Shown here: positions 17,243 to 24,537 of the stretch, piece by piece
Position numbering within the stretch: position 1 is the first letter of the stretch
Layout: the number at the start of each line of letters is the position of its first letter
Source: Lysobacteraceae bacterium
Lineage (GTDB): Bacteria > Pseudomonadota > Gammaproteobacteria > Xanthomonadales > BQJN01
DNA length: 33,814 nt
Assembly (NCBI GenBank): GCA_021604725.1
Contig: BQJN01000050.1
Span: forward strand, 1-33,814
Direction of reading: 5' to 3'
Made by a program: the position numbers and the translations under genes
Notes under the pieces: model-generated
What the model was told of the DNA's origin: nothing
The model's input: only the letters and a program-made list of their open reading frames with translations
The model's database searches: none

Positions 17243-18425
17243 GACACACCTCGGTCAGCTTGGGTTTTCGCTGATGAACAACGGCGCTTAAGCCAGTTTC
17301 CAGGTCTGCGACCAAGTCGTCGGCGTCCTCAATGCCTACCGATAGGCGCAACAAGCCATCGGTGATGCCGGCATGCGCTCGCGCAGCTGCATCCATCGCC
17401 GCGTGTGTCATGGTTGCGGGATGAGCAATGAGACTTTCAACCCCACCCAGCGACTCGGCCAGGGAAAACAGCTGGAGTGGCTGCAAAAACCGACGAACTG
17501 CGGCCTCACCACCAACCAACTCAAAGCTCAACATGCCGCCAAAACCTTGTTGCTGACGATCAGCCAACCGGTGATCGGGATGACTACTCAGTCCTGGGTA
17601 GTAGACCCGCGCCACCAGTGGGCTCGCTTCCAGTACCTGCGCAATTCGCAGCGCATTATGCTGATGAATGCGCAAGCGCGCGCTGAGCGTTCGCAAGCCT
17701 CGCAAGGTTAACCAGCTGTCAAATGGCGCGCCGGTCAAGCCAAGGCAATTGGCCCACCAGCTGAGTTGTTCAAACAACGGGGCGGTGCCGGCCACCACGC
17801 AACCGCCGACCACATCGCTGTGGCCATTGATGTACTTGGTGGTTGAGTGAACAACGATGTCTGCGCCTAAAGCCAACGGCTGTTGCAGTGCAGGCGACAA
17901 GAAGGTGTTGTCGGCAACGACGATGGCACCGGCGGCATGTGCCGCGGTGGCCACTTTCGAGATGTCGCTTATGCGCAGCAGCGGGTTGCTGGGGGTCTCT
18001 ATCCAAACCAGATCTGGTTGATGTTTGGCAATCTCCGCCTCGGCGTTGGCAGCTGTTAGGTCCGCCAGCACCAACTTGATTTGCCCTCGGCAGGCATAGG
18101 CATCTAGCAGTCGCCAGGTGCCGCCGTAGCAGTCATGCGCGGCGACGACGGTGGCACCCGGTGCCAGTAATTGCAACACCAGCGTGATGGCGGACATGCC
18201 CGACGATGTGACCACGGCACCAACGCCCCCTTCCAACTGCGCAAGTCCCTCCGCCAGAAGATCGCGTGTCGGGTTGCCTGAACGGCTGTAGTCGTACTGT
18301 CGTTTCTGATCAAACCCCGCAAAGCTGAAATTCGAGCTCAAGTGCAGCGGCGGTACCACGGCGCCATGATGCTGGTCTGACTCGATGCCGGTGCGAACGG
18401 CCAGCGTGCTGTTGCTGATGGTCAT
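17226..18425 (-). CDS. metB: Cystathionine gamma-synthase (Cys/Met metabolism PLP enzyme)
   Basis: A 399-residue PLP-dependent trans-sulfuration enzyme. Family landmarks are YSRSGNPTRDLL (substrate/PLP phosphate region, near residue 47), SGMSAITLVLQLL, WIETPSNPLLRISDI, VVADNTFLSPALQQP and HSTTKYINGHSDVVGG, with the Lys that binds PLP at about residue 195. MetB joins an activated homoserine (O-succinyl- or O-acetylhomoserine) to cysteine, giving cystathionine. The start ATG overlaps the metX stop by four bases (ATGA), and the end overlaps the kinase/dehydrogenase gene, so translation is coupled. The operon context favours gamma-synthase, but gamma-lyase or O-acetylhomoserine sulfhydrylase activity cannot be excluded from sequence alone. 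Confidence 0.9.
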   Translation of the reverse strand: MTISNSTLAVRTGIESDQHHGAVVPPLHLSSNFSFAGFDQKRQYDYSRSGNPTRDLLAEGLAQLEGGVGAVVTSSGMSAITLVLQLLAPGATVVAAHDCYGGTWRLLDAYACRGQIKLVLADLTAANAEAEIAKHQPDLVWIETPSNPLLRISDISKVATAAHAAGAIVVADNTFLSPALQQPLALGADIVVHSTTKYINGHSDVVGGCVVAGTAPLFEQLSWWANCLGLTGAPFDSWLTLRGLRTLSARLRIHQHNALRIAQVLEASPLVARVYYPGLSSHPDHRLADRQQQGFGGMLSFELVGGEAAVRRFLQPLQLFSLAESLGGVESLIAHPATMTHAAMDAAARAHAGITDGLLRLSVGIEDADDLVADLETGLSAVVHQRKPKLTEVCHVAVG

Positions 18426-19459
18426 GCCGCCACCTCCTCTGTGGTTGATAGTTCGTCGCGGAGAATTGCTGCGATTGCATCCGGCTCCTTGAGAAAGGCG
18501 TCATGCCCATAGCCTGACTGGATCTTGTGAAATCGACTTGGTCCGGCGATGCGCTCAGCAAAGTCTCTGCTCTGCTGCGGCGGGATCAAGCGATCTGAGC
18601 TCGACGCCACCAAGGTAACCGGACACTCAATATCGACCCCTTCCAGGCGATGCAAATCAGTGGACTGCGATAGAGTTAGATAGGCCCGCGAGGTTGCTCG
18701 CCGAGCAAACGCCCAGCCGCGGCTGCGCAGGTAGGCATGCACCGGAAACGAAAAGCCGCCAGGTGCCTGGCCGGGACGGGCATCAAAGCGTTGGTCCAAC
18801 TCATCGTTGCAACGGTAAGTCACCATCGCCAACGCCCGTGCCAAGGTCAGCGCTTCGGTTTCGCAGCCCTGCTCCAAACCAAGCCGCAACAGATCACGCT
18901 GGATGGACCGAAAGGCGGTCGCACTGGGCAATGCGCGATCAGCTGCGCTGATGGCCAGAACGCGCTGGGTACGATGGCCATACAGACGCCCAAAGGACAG
19001 CGCAATCATGCCGCCGTACGAGGAGCCGACCACCGCCGCCAACTGGTCCACACCAAGGTAGTCAAGCAGCAGGGCCAACGCACGAGCCTGGTCCCGAGTG
19101 TCTATGGCAGGAAAATCACTGTCTTTCCACTCGTTGTGATCGGGTCCGGTGCTGTCGCCGAAGCCGCCGATAAAGTCAAACGATAGAACGCGGACTCGAT
19201 TGGTGTCGATCGCCTTGCCGGGTCCGGCCAGGTCGCGCCACCAGCCATAGATGTTCTGTGCCGGCTGATCGCATACGTGTCGGTCAGCACTGATGCCGCC
19301 AAACACGGCAATGATCGGTCCAACAGACGGGCCTTCGATGCGGTATTTGATTTGCAACCGCGCAAGTCGGTCGCCGTGAGTGAGTTGAAATCGGCTCAGG
19401 GTCAAATCCCCGTCGCCGCAGGCAGCATAATCCGCCGGTGAGGTTGAAAGTGTTTGCAT
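18422..19459 (-). CDS. metX: Homoserine O-acyltransferase of the MetX family (probably succinyltransferase)
   Basis: A 345-residue alpha/beta-hydrolase-fold acyltransferase. The N-terminal LTLSRFQLTHGDRLARLQIKY is typical of MetX. The nucleophile elbow is VVGSSYGGMIAL (Ser147), differing from the GGSLGGM of classical acetyltransferases; the catalytic Asp lies in VASSSDRLIPP and the His in SGYGHDAFLKE. It activates homoserine for MetB. The GSSYGG form is the one found in Xanthomonadales-type proteins, where succinyl-CoA may be the donor, and some relatives are described as serine O-succinyltransferases. The frame is open 40 codons further to an ATG at 19579, but that lies in the riboswitch and the extension is unlike MetX. 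ATG 19459 has GGAGAT upstream and gives the family N-terminus. Confidence 0.88.
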   Translation of the reverse strand: MQTLSTSPADYAACGDGDLTLSRFQLTHGDRLARLQIKYRIEGPSVGPIIAVFGGISADRHVCDQPAQNIYGWWRDLAGPGKAIDTNRVRVLSFDFIGGFGDSTGPDHNEWKDSDFPAIDTRDQARALALLLDYLGVDQLAAVVGSSYGGMIALSFGRLYGHRTQRVLAISAADRALPSATAFRSIQRDLLRLGLEQGCETEALTLARALAMVTYRCNDELDQRFDARPGQAPGGFSFPVHAYLRSRGWAFARRATSRAYLTLSQSTDLHRLEGVDIECPVTLVASSSDRLIPPQQSRDFAERIAGPSRFHKIQSGYGHDAFLKEPDAIAAILRDELSTTEEVAA

Positions 19460-19483
19460 TTTCGCAGATCTCCGCTTGGATAT

Positions 19484-19514
19484 GACCCCGGGGGGTCGGT
19501 TTCCATCGGAAACC
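19484..19514 (-). promoter_or_regulatory. Two abutting hairpins in the metX leader (candidate riboswitch expression platform)
   Basis: Between the SAM aptamer and the metX start are two adjacent inverted repeats. One has arms GGTTTCC/GGAAACC around a three-base loop (19498-19504 with 19508-19514). The other has arms GACCCC/GGGGTC at 19484-19497. No T-tract follows, so these do not form a standard intrinsic terminator; they end some 20 bases before the metX Shine-Dalgarno (GGAGAT). They may take part in translational control or Rho-dependent termination. The switching structure has not been resolved. Confidence 0.45.
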
Positions 19515-19574
19515 CTGCGGATACCACGACATAGAGGCAACACCCATCGCCACTCGCGTAGCGCTGTGTTGTCA

Positions 19575-19706
19575 CTCATCTCTCGGGGGTGATGTCCGGT
19601 CTGAAAGGCCGGTACACTCCGCAGGAGTTAGCACCTATTTCGAAGTGGTTAGCTTCGAAGGTTGCCCCGGCTTCAAAGGGCCTGTCCCTCAGCCGGTCTC
19701 GATGAG
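19575..19706 (-). ncRNA. SAM-I (S-box) riboswitch aptamer upstream of metX
   Basis: Read on the minus strand, the 132-base segment has the S-box consensus in order. P1 is CTCATC (19706-19701) pairing with GATGAG (19580-19575). GAGGGACAGGCCC and TTGAAGCC with GGGGCAACC form the P2/junction core. P3 is a hairpin with arms TTCGAAG/CTTCGAA (19653-19659 with 19639-19645). AGGTGCTAACTCCTGC is the invariant J3/4 region, P4 is a CCGG-based hairpin at 19596-19612, and the end, GAGAGATGAG, matches the 3' consensus. It binds S-adenosylmethionine and should turn down metX-metB-metL when SAM is plentiful. It sits directly after a good sigma-70 promoter. The call is by motif and pairing, not by a covariance search. 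Confidence 0.95.
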
Positions 19707-19716
19707 TCGAGCCGCG

Positions 19717-19746
19717 ATAGTAGGGGAGAATGAATCGTATTGTCAA
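19717..19746 (-). promoter_or_regulatory. Sigma-70 promoter of the metX-metB-metL operon
   Basis: On the minus strand a perfect -35 box TTGACA (19746-19741) is followed, 18 bases later, by TACTAT (19722-19717), four of six bases of the -10 consensus. Predicted transcription would start near 19710, a few bases before P1 of the SAM riboswitch, exactly where an S-box leader promoter should be. Confidence 0.75.
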
Positions 19747-19764
19747 CCAGGAAGGTCACCGTCA

Positions 19765-19785
19765 CTTCGACACGGCTCGTCGAAG
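19765..19785. repeat. Inverted repeat upstream of the metX promoter
   Basis: Arms CTTCGAC and GTCGAAG (seven bases each, 19765-19771 and 19779-19785) around a seven-base loop. It lies 19 bases upstream of the -35 box of the metX promoter and next to the repeat cluster at 19837-19938. It could be an operator, a transcript-end hairpin of the cys operon, or part of the repeat element. Confidence 0.5.
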
Positions 19786-19836
19786 CTACCGATTGCCTCA
19801 GCGAAGAAGGCAGTGTCTAGCTCGAGGTCGTCCACG

Positions 19837-19938
19837 GTTAGCCATCCTTGGCTAACGCGGACACGAACTTTCAGAAGCGTGGTTATGAAAGTTCTTCATT
19901 TTCAACGGCTTGAAAATGCCGGTCCATCCGTGGACCGG
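19837..19938. repeat. Structured interspersed repeat, copy 1 (four consecutive hairpins)
   Basis: Four perfect inverted repeats follow one another: GTTAGCCA/TGGCTAAC (19837-19856, loop TCCT); GAACTTTCA/TGAAAGTTC (19865-19894, loop GAAGCGTGGTTA); CATTTTCAA/TTGAAAATG (19897-19918, loop CGGC); CCGGTCCA/TGGACCGG (19919-19938, loop TCCG). The second to fourth correspond in order to the element at 29415-29495: loops are kept (GAAGCGYGGTTA, AACGGCTT, CATCCRTG) while stem sequences change in both arms together. It lies between the cysK stop and the metX promoter and could also end the cys transcript. This stretch has no protein-coding sense. Confidence 0.8.
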
Positions 19939-19974
19939 TCGAGCTGGTCCAGAAACGTAAACTGTGGACGCGCT

Positions 19975-20964
19975 CTAGCTCGCTTTCGCCAGTCTTAAGC
20001 TGTTTGGCTCCAGCCCTTTTCCGCGCAACCAATTGCGGTTGAAAAGTCTGGATTGGTAACGTGCCCCGCTATCGCAGAGCATGGTCACGATAGTGTGTCC
20101 TGGCCCAAGAAAACGCGCCATCTCAACGGCCCCAGCGACATTGATGCCACTTGAACCACCGAGAAACAACCCTTCCTCCTGTAGCATCAGGTGAACCCAG
20201 TCGACACAGCTTTGGTCATCTATCTGCCACCCAGTGTCCACCGGCGCACCGGCAAAATTCTGAGTGACTCTAGTGGTCCCGATGCCCTCAGAGATTGATC
20301 CTGGCCCACTGGTCTGGAGTTTGCCACGGGTGACGAAATTGAACATGGCACTGCCTGTCGGGTCAGCCACCGCAGTCAGTATTCGCGGGTTTTGCTCCTT
20401 CAGGAAGCGAGACACGCCGCCCAAAGTTCCGCCAGTTCCAACGGCGCAAACAAAACCATCGATCTCAGCTGAGGTCTGTTTCCATATCTCCGGCCCTGTT
20501 CCCGAATAGTGGGCGCTTCGATTCGCCGTATTGTCAAACTGGTTGGCCCAGATCGCACCCGGAATGCTCGCAGCCAAACGACCGGCAACCTTCTGAAAGT
20601 TTTTCTCACTGGCGTAGGGCGCGGCCGGCACCGGCCGGACCTCGGCCCCCAAAGTTCGCAGCAGCTGCAGCTTTTCCGGTGACTGCGTTTCCGGAATGAC
20701 AATGATGCAGCGATAGCCGCGAGCGGCACAGATATGCGCCAAACCAATACCGGTATTGCCCGCCGTACCTTCTACCACGGTTCCACCGGGCAACAGCGAC
20801 CCGGCGCGCTCCGCCGTCTCAATGATGCGCAGCGCTGCACGATCTTTAACCGAGCCACCAGGACTCATGAACTCGGCTTTGCCGAGAATCTGGCACCCGG
20901 TCAGTTCGCTGGCGGCCTGAAGACGAATCAGTGGCGTGTTGCCAATAGCCGACTCTATCGTCAT
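19975..20964 (-). CDS. cysK: Cysteine synthase family protein (O-acylserine sulfhydrylase)
   Basis: A 329-residue PLP enzyme of fold type II that makes cysteine from an activated serine and sulfide. The N-terminus SAIGNTPLIRL and PGGSVKDRAAL (Lys that binds PLP, about residue 41) are canonical. The substrate loop reads VEGTAGNTGIGLA instead of the EPTSGNTGIALA of standard CysK, and the protein carries an ending (YQSRLFNRNWLRGKG) typical of this sub-branch. GTGGTLGGVSRFL binds the cofactor phosphate. Its ATG overlaps the cysG stop by four bases, so it is the third gene of cysH-cysG-cysK. The divergent loop leaves room for another serine ester as substrate; the symbol means the family role. Confidence 0.85.
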   Translation of the reverse strand: MTIESAIGNTPLIRLQAASELTGCQILGKAEFMSPGGSVKDRAALRIIETAERAGSLLPGGTVVEGTAGNTGIGLAHICAARGYRCIIVIPETQSPEKLQLLRTLGAEVRPVPAAPYASEKNFQKVAGRLAASIPGAIWANQFDNTANRSAHYSGTGPEIWKQTSAEIDGFVCAVGTGGTLGGVSRFLKEQNPRILTAVADPTGSAMFNFVTRGKLQTSGPGSISEGIGTTRVTQNFAGAPVDTGWQIDDQSCVDWVHLMLQEEGLFLGGSSGINVAGAVEMARFLGPGHTIVTMLCDSGARYQSRLFNRNWLRGKGLEPNSLRLAKAS

Positions 20965-22358
20965 GCAGCTGCGCTCTGTGTCGAGTAAGCATTGGCCCTG
21001 GCAACTTCACCAATAATCACCAGTGCCGGTGCGCGAACGCGCTCTCGAGTGGCAACATTCGCCACCGCGGCCAAACTGGAGCGAAGTACGCGCTGCTCTG
21101 GCCTGGTGCCATTCTCAACGATAGCCACCGGTGTGCTTGAACTGAGCCCATGCGCAATCAGTTGCTGTGTTTGTAACGCCAGATTGCCAATACCCATGTA
21201 CAAAACGATGGTGTGCTTGCGCGCGGCCAGTTCGGCCAGTTCGGCCATCGCTGCTGTTTCATCACCATCGCTGCGCAGCTGCCCGGTAGCCAGCACACAG
21301 CCGTGCGCCAGATCCCTGTGCGTCAACGGAATCCCCGCCGATGCGGCACAGCCGGTGGCAGCGGTAATGCCAGGCACCACCGTTACCTCGATGCCCAAGG
21401 CTTCAACAGCTTCCAATTCCTCGCCACCGCGACCGAACACGAAGGGGTCACCGCCTTTGAGGCGCACAACGCGCCGTCCGGCAGTTGCATACTTCAAGAT
21501 CATGCTGGTGATGTCGCTTTGCGTGTCAGAAGACCCACTGGAGGTCTTACCAACGTCGACCAACTCGGCATCTCTGCGGCACTTGTCAATGATCGCCGGC
21601 GCTACCAGCCGGTCGTACAACACCACGTCGGCCTGTTGCATCAGACGCAAAGCCTTTAGCGTCAACAACTCAGGATCGCCGGGGCCGGCTCCAACCAGGG
21701 CCACCGAACCGGAACACCGTTTGGTCGCGTGCGTCTCTAGCAGTTGCGAAACGCTATCGTTGGCCTGACGCCATTGGCCGGCCTGCGCTTGTTTGGCTGC
21801 ATCACTTTCCAATAACTGCTCCCAGAACGCGCGGCGCCGCCCAATGCCACCGAGGCGCTGACCAACGCGTTCACGCCAGGCTCGAGCCAGACGCGCCACT
21901 GCACCGAGCTTTTCAGGCAACCATTGCTCGAGGCTACGACGCATCAGGCGCGCCAATACTGGAGACGCCCCACCGGTGGACACAGCCACCATCACCGGGT
22001 CGCGATCAATAATCGCTGGAACGATGAAACTTGACAGCTTGGGATCGTCAACGACGTTGACCGGGATACCTCGGGTCCGAGATGCCACTGCCACCGCGCG
22101 ATTCAGGTCGCGATCTGAGGTCGCCGCGATAACAAGTGCGACGCCGGCCAGCTGATCTTCATGGAAGGTTTGCCCAATGGCATCCAATTGGCCAGCAGCG
22201 GCACGGCCATTGAGGTTTTCAGTCAGTTGCTCGGCAACCACCCCAACGCGTGCGCCAGCTCGCAACAACAGCTGAATCTTTCGCTCCGCGACCTGGCCAC
22301 CACCGACCACCAGGGCACGTCGATGACGGATATCGAAAAACGTTGGAAAATAGTCCAT
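20961..22358 (-). CDS. cysG: Siroheme synthase (precorrin-2 dehydrogenase/ferrochelatase and uroporphyrinogen methyltransferase)
   Basis: A 465-residue multifunctional enzyme, close to E. coli CysG (457). The N-terminal module starts MDYFPTFFDIRHRRALVVGG, with the NAD-binding GGGQVAERK and later VSTGGASPVLARLMR, the region of the regulatory serine. The C-terminal module has the SUMT signatures VGAGPGDPELLTLKALRL (from about residue 222), VYDRLV-like VLYDRLVAP, RLKGGDPFVFGRGGEE and VVPGITAATGCAA. It makes siroheme, the cofactor of sulfite reductase. The frame extends 21 codons upstream, but ATG 22358 has a strong GGAGG seven bases before it and shares one base with the cysH stop. It lies between cysH and cysK in one operon. 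Confidence 0.95.
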   Translation of the reverse strand: MDYFPTFFDIRHRRALVVGGGQVAERKIQLLLRAGARVGVVAEQLTENLNGRAAAGQLDAIGQTFHEDQLAGVALVIAATSDRDLNRAVAVASRTRGIPVNVVDDPKLSSFIVPAIIDRDPVMVAVSTGGASPVLARLMRRSLEQWLPEKLGAVARLARAWRERVGQRLGGIGRRRAFWEQLLESDAAKQAQAGQWRQANDSVSQLLETHATKRCSGSVALVGAGPGDPELLTLKALRLMQQADVVLYDRLVAPAIIDKCRRDAELVDVGKTSSGSSDTQSDITSMILKYATAGRRVVRLKGGDPFVFGRGGEELEAVEALGIEVTVVPGITAATGCAASAGIPLTHRDLAHGCVLATGQLRSDGDETAAMAELAELAARKHTIVLYMGIGNLALQTQQLIAHGLSSSTPVAIVENGTRPEQRVLRSSLAAVANVATRERVRAPALVIIGEVARANAYSTQSAAA

Positions 22359-23065
22359 CACGCAACCTCCTTTTGTCGATGCAGACCACACTCGCGTGTT
22401 TCGGGGTTTTCCCACCACCAACGGCCAGCCCTAATGTCTTCGCCCTTTGCGATCGGTCGAGTGCAGGGCGCGCAACCGATGCTTGGAAAGCCTTTGTCGT
22501 GAAGCTCGTTGTACGGAATGTCTGCCGTTCGAATGGCATGCCAGACATCATCGTTGCTCCAGGCCAGAAGCGGATTGACCTTGTCCAGCGAAAACGCCGG
22601 GTCGGGGCCGATCTCGGGTACATCCACTCGCGTTACAGACTGCGAACGACGCAGGCCGGTAATCCAGGCATCCTGACCTTGCAGCGCTCTCTTAAGCGGC
22701 TCAACTTTGCGCACAAAGCAGCATGACTTGCGATTTTCGATGCTGTCATAGAAGCCATTGATTCCCTGGTCGGCCACCAGCGACTGTGTCGCTTCAGCCA
22801 ACGGGGCGTAAACGGTCATTCGTTTCTGATACCGCCGCTCAAGCCGGGCAATGAGCTCATGATTGGCCGGATGCAGGCGCCCGGTGTCGAGGGTGAAGAT
22901 CTTCACCTGCGGAAAGTCGCGCCAGATCAAATCGGTGAGAACCACGTCCTCAGCACCCAGACTGTTGGCGAAAACCAGCTTGTCATAACGAGCTACAGCG
23001 GTATCAAGGATGGCTTTGGTGCGGGCCAGCCGCTGCGCATAGCCTTGCGGCGAGAACGAGTTCAT
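22358..23065 (-). CDS. cysH: Assimilatory APS reductase (iron-sulfur type CysH)
   Basis: A 235-residue thiol-dependent reductase that makes sulfite. KLVFANSLGAEDVVLTDL and KIFTLDTGRLHP form the nucleotide-binding part, and the C-terminal GRWWWE...ECGLH supplies the catalytic cysteine. Beyond these it has KSCCFVRKVEPLK (about residue 113) and IGCAPCTRPI (about 203): the CC and CxxC pairs that hold a [4Fe-4S] cluster. These are the mark of enzymes using adenosine 5'-phosphosulfate, whereas E. coli-type PAPS reductases lack them. So, by family rule, APS rather than PAPS is the likely substrate. It is first gene of cysH-cysG-cysK, with ATG at 23065; cysB is divergent. Confidence 0.94.
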   Translation of the reverse strand: MNSFSPQGYAQRLARTKAILDTAVARYDKLVFANSLGAEDVVLTDLIWRDFPQVKIFTLDTGRLHPANHELIARLERRYQKRMTVYAPLAEATQSLVADQGINGFYDSIENRKSCCFVRKVEPLKRALQGQDAWITGLRRSQSVTRVDVPEIGPDPAFSLDKVNPLLAWSNDDVWHAIRTADIPYNELHDKGFPSIGCAPCTRPIAKGEDIRAGRWWWENPETRECGLHRQKEVA

Positions 23066-23458
23066 TTTCAGTACCCTGTGGTTTGATAAGTCGTGAATTG
23101 ACTATAGGTCGGTGCCATGGCTGCACGGAAAGAACTTGTTATTGGGTGGCTATGTCGCTTGGTTATATAGGGTGGTTCGCTTCACTTCTTTTTTGAAAGA
23201 ATGCCTGTGCCGATCCACTCATGACAATCAGGGGTTGACGCCGTATACGCAATCGGGTTATTCCTAAAAAGGCAATGACACACCTCATCATCCAAATTTG
23301 CTGCTGTCCAATGTGTACCCGGCCCGGGTTACGCAGGCGTGCGGCTGACATTTGGTTGAGCTAAAAATTCCAAATAAATCCAGGCACTTATAGCGAAACC
23401 CGGGAACGTCGAGCGGCGACGTACTGGAATCAAAGTGAGCTATTCGGAATGACCTGGC
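23066..23458. promoter_or_regulatory. Divergent cysH/cysB control region
   Basis: A 393-base region separates the cysH operon (minus) from cysB (plus). On the minus strand TATAGT (23106-23101) is a good -10 box for cysH, 36 bases before its ATG, without a good -35, as expected of an activator-dependent promoter. On the plus strand TTATAG (23388-23393) is a possible -10 for cysB. A palindrome with arms ACCCGG/CCGGGT lies at 23317-23329. A-rich stretches such as TTCCTAAAAAGG (23261-23272) might belong to CysB sites, but that operator is too degenerate to call. No gene or RNA was recognised within it. Confidence 0.45.
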
Positions 23459-24385
23459 ATGAAACTCCAACAACTACGCTTCTTCAAGGCAGTGGTCGAC
23501 AACGACCTTAATATTTCGGCGGCGGCCGATGCGCTTTATACCTCGCAACCTGGCGTTAGCAAACAGCTCAAACTACTTGAGGAAGAGCTGGGCCTGCCAT
23601 TATTTCAACGCTCAGGGAAAAGCCTGACGCAATTGACCGAAGCTGGGACAGCTGTCCTGGAACGGGCTCAAAGCATCCTCACCGAAGTGGCCAACATCAA
23701 GTCGCTGTCGGACGATTTTGAGCGCGGCAGCGAAGGGGAACTGACCATTGCCACCACCCATACCCAAGCTCGGTATGTCTTGCCCGAAATCATTACCGAG
23801 TTTCGCCAGCAGTGGCCCGGAATCAACTTCCACCTGCAACAAGGCACCACTGAACAATTGACGCAAATGCTGGAAAACGGCCAGGCTGATCTGGCGATCG
23901 CGTCCGGGCCTGCGCAGGTCGCCGAATCGGTCGAACTCACTTCCTGCTACCAGTGGCACCGCGTACTGTTGATGCCCAAGGCCCATCCTCTTGCCAAACT
24001 GTCCAAGCCAATCAGCCTGGAGCAGCTGGCAGAACAGGCACTTATAACGTATTCGTTCAGTATCGGTCGAGAGTCGTCCTTACTGCGCTCATTTCGTGAG
24101 CGAGCAATGAAGGCCAATGTGGTTTTGACTGCCCGCGACGCTGATGTCATCAAGACCTATGTCCGTCTTGGCATGGGAATCGGTCTGGTCGCTGAAATGG
24201 CGGTAGAAAATGAAGACAGATCAGGATTGGCGATTGTTCGTACCGACCACCTTTTTGACCCGATCTCGACTTGGGTAGCACACCGTACTGATGCAGTTGT
24301 TCGCGGCTATACTCGCGCCTTCATCAACGCCTTTACAGATCGCATGCAACATCGCCTGTCCGCTGCCTCTGTTGCTCAAAATTGA
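23459..24385 (+). CDS. cysB: LysR-type regulator CysB
   Basis: A 308-residue LysR-family regulator. The N-terminal winged helix-turn-helix is MKLQQLRFFKAVVDNDLNIS followed by AADALYTSQPGVSKQLKLLE. The effector domain carries the CysB-specific TTHTQARYVLPEII (about residue 99) and ARDADVIKTYVRLGMGIGLV (about 224), which contact the inducer. CysB activates sulfate assimilation genes in response to N-acetylserine or O-acetylserine and is restrained by sulfide or thiosulfate. It is transcribed divergently from cysH-cysG-cysK, the expected target. The ATG at 23459 gives the normal family N-terminus. Length and motifs are standard, so identification is strong; the paralogue Cbl is much less likely. 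Confidence 0.95.
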   Translation: MKLQQLRFFKAVVDNDLNISAAADALYTSQPGVSKQLKLLEEELGLPLFQRSGKSLTQLTEAGTAVLERAQSILTEVANIKSLSDDFERGSEGELTIATTHTQARYVLPEIITEFRQQWPGINFHLQQGTTEQLTQMLENGQADLAIASGPAQVAESVELTSCYQWHRVLLMPKAHPLAKLSKPISLEQLAEQALITYSFSIGRESSLLRSFRERAMKANVVLTARDADVIKTYVRLGMGIGLVAEMAVENEDRSGLAIVRTDHLFDPISTWVAHRTDAVVRGYTRAFINAFTDRMQHRLSAASVAQN

Positions 24386-24537
24386 ACGCGGTCGATGGAC
24401 GAACTGCAAAACAGATGATAGCGTTCCAACTTGTGTTCAGGTTGCTGACACCGACCAGCAAGACAAGACCAACAGTGAACTGTTGCTTCGATCGCAGGTC
24501 GAATATTGGATAACCGTATGATTTGAGGTTTTTTGCT

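Noticed and set aside
19460..19579. 40-codon N-terminal extension of metX from the ATG at 19579
   Set aside because: The extension lies downstream of or within the SAM riboswitch, has no MetX-like sequence, and the ATG at 19459 has a ribosome binding site and the family N-terminus. It is kept only as a finding about control.
19837..19938. Reading the hairpin cluster as a CRISPR array or as integron attC sites
   Set aside because: The units are different inverted repeats rather than identical repeats with spacers, no cas or integrase genes are near, and the attC core sequences GTTRRRY/RYYYAAC are not found in the expected layout.
23066..23458. Small open frames in the cysH/cysB intergenic region (for example 23163-23351)
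   Set aside because: No ribosome binding site or family pattern; the region is explained by divergent promoters and CysB control.
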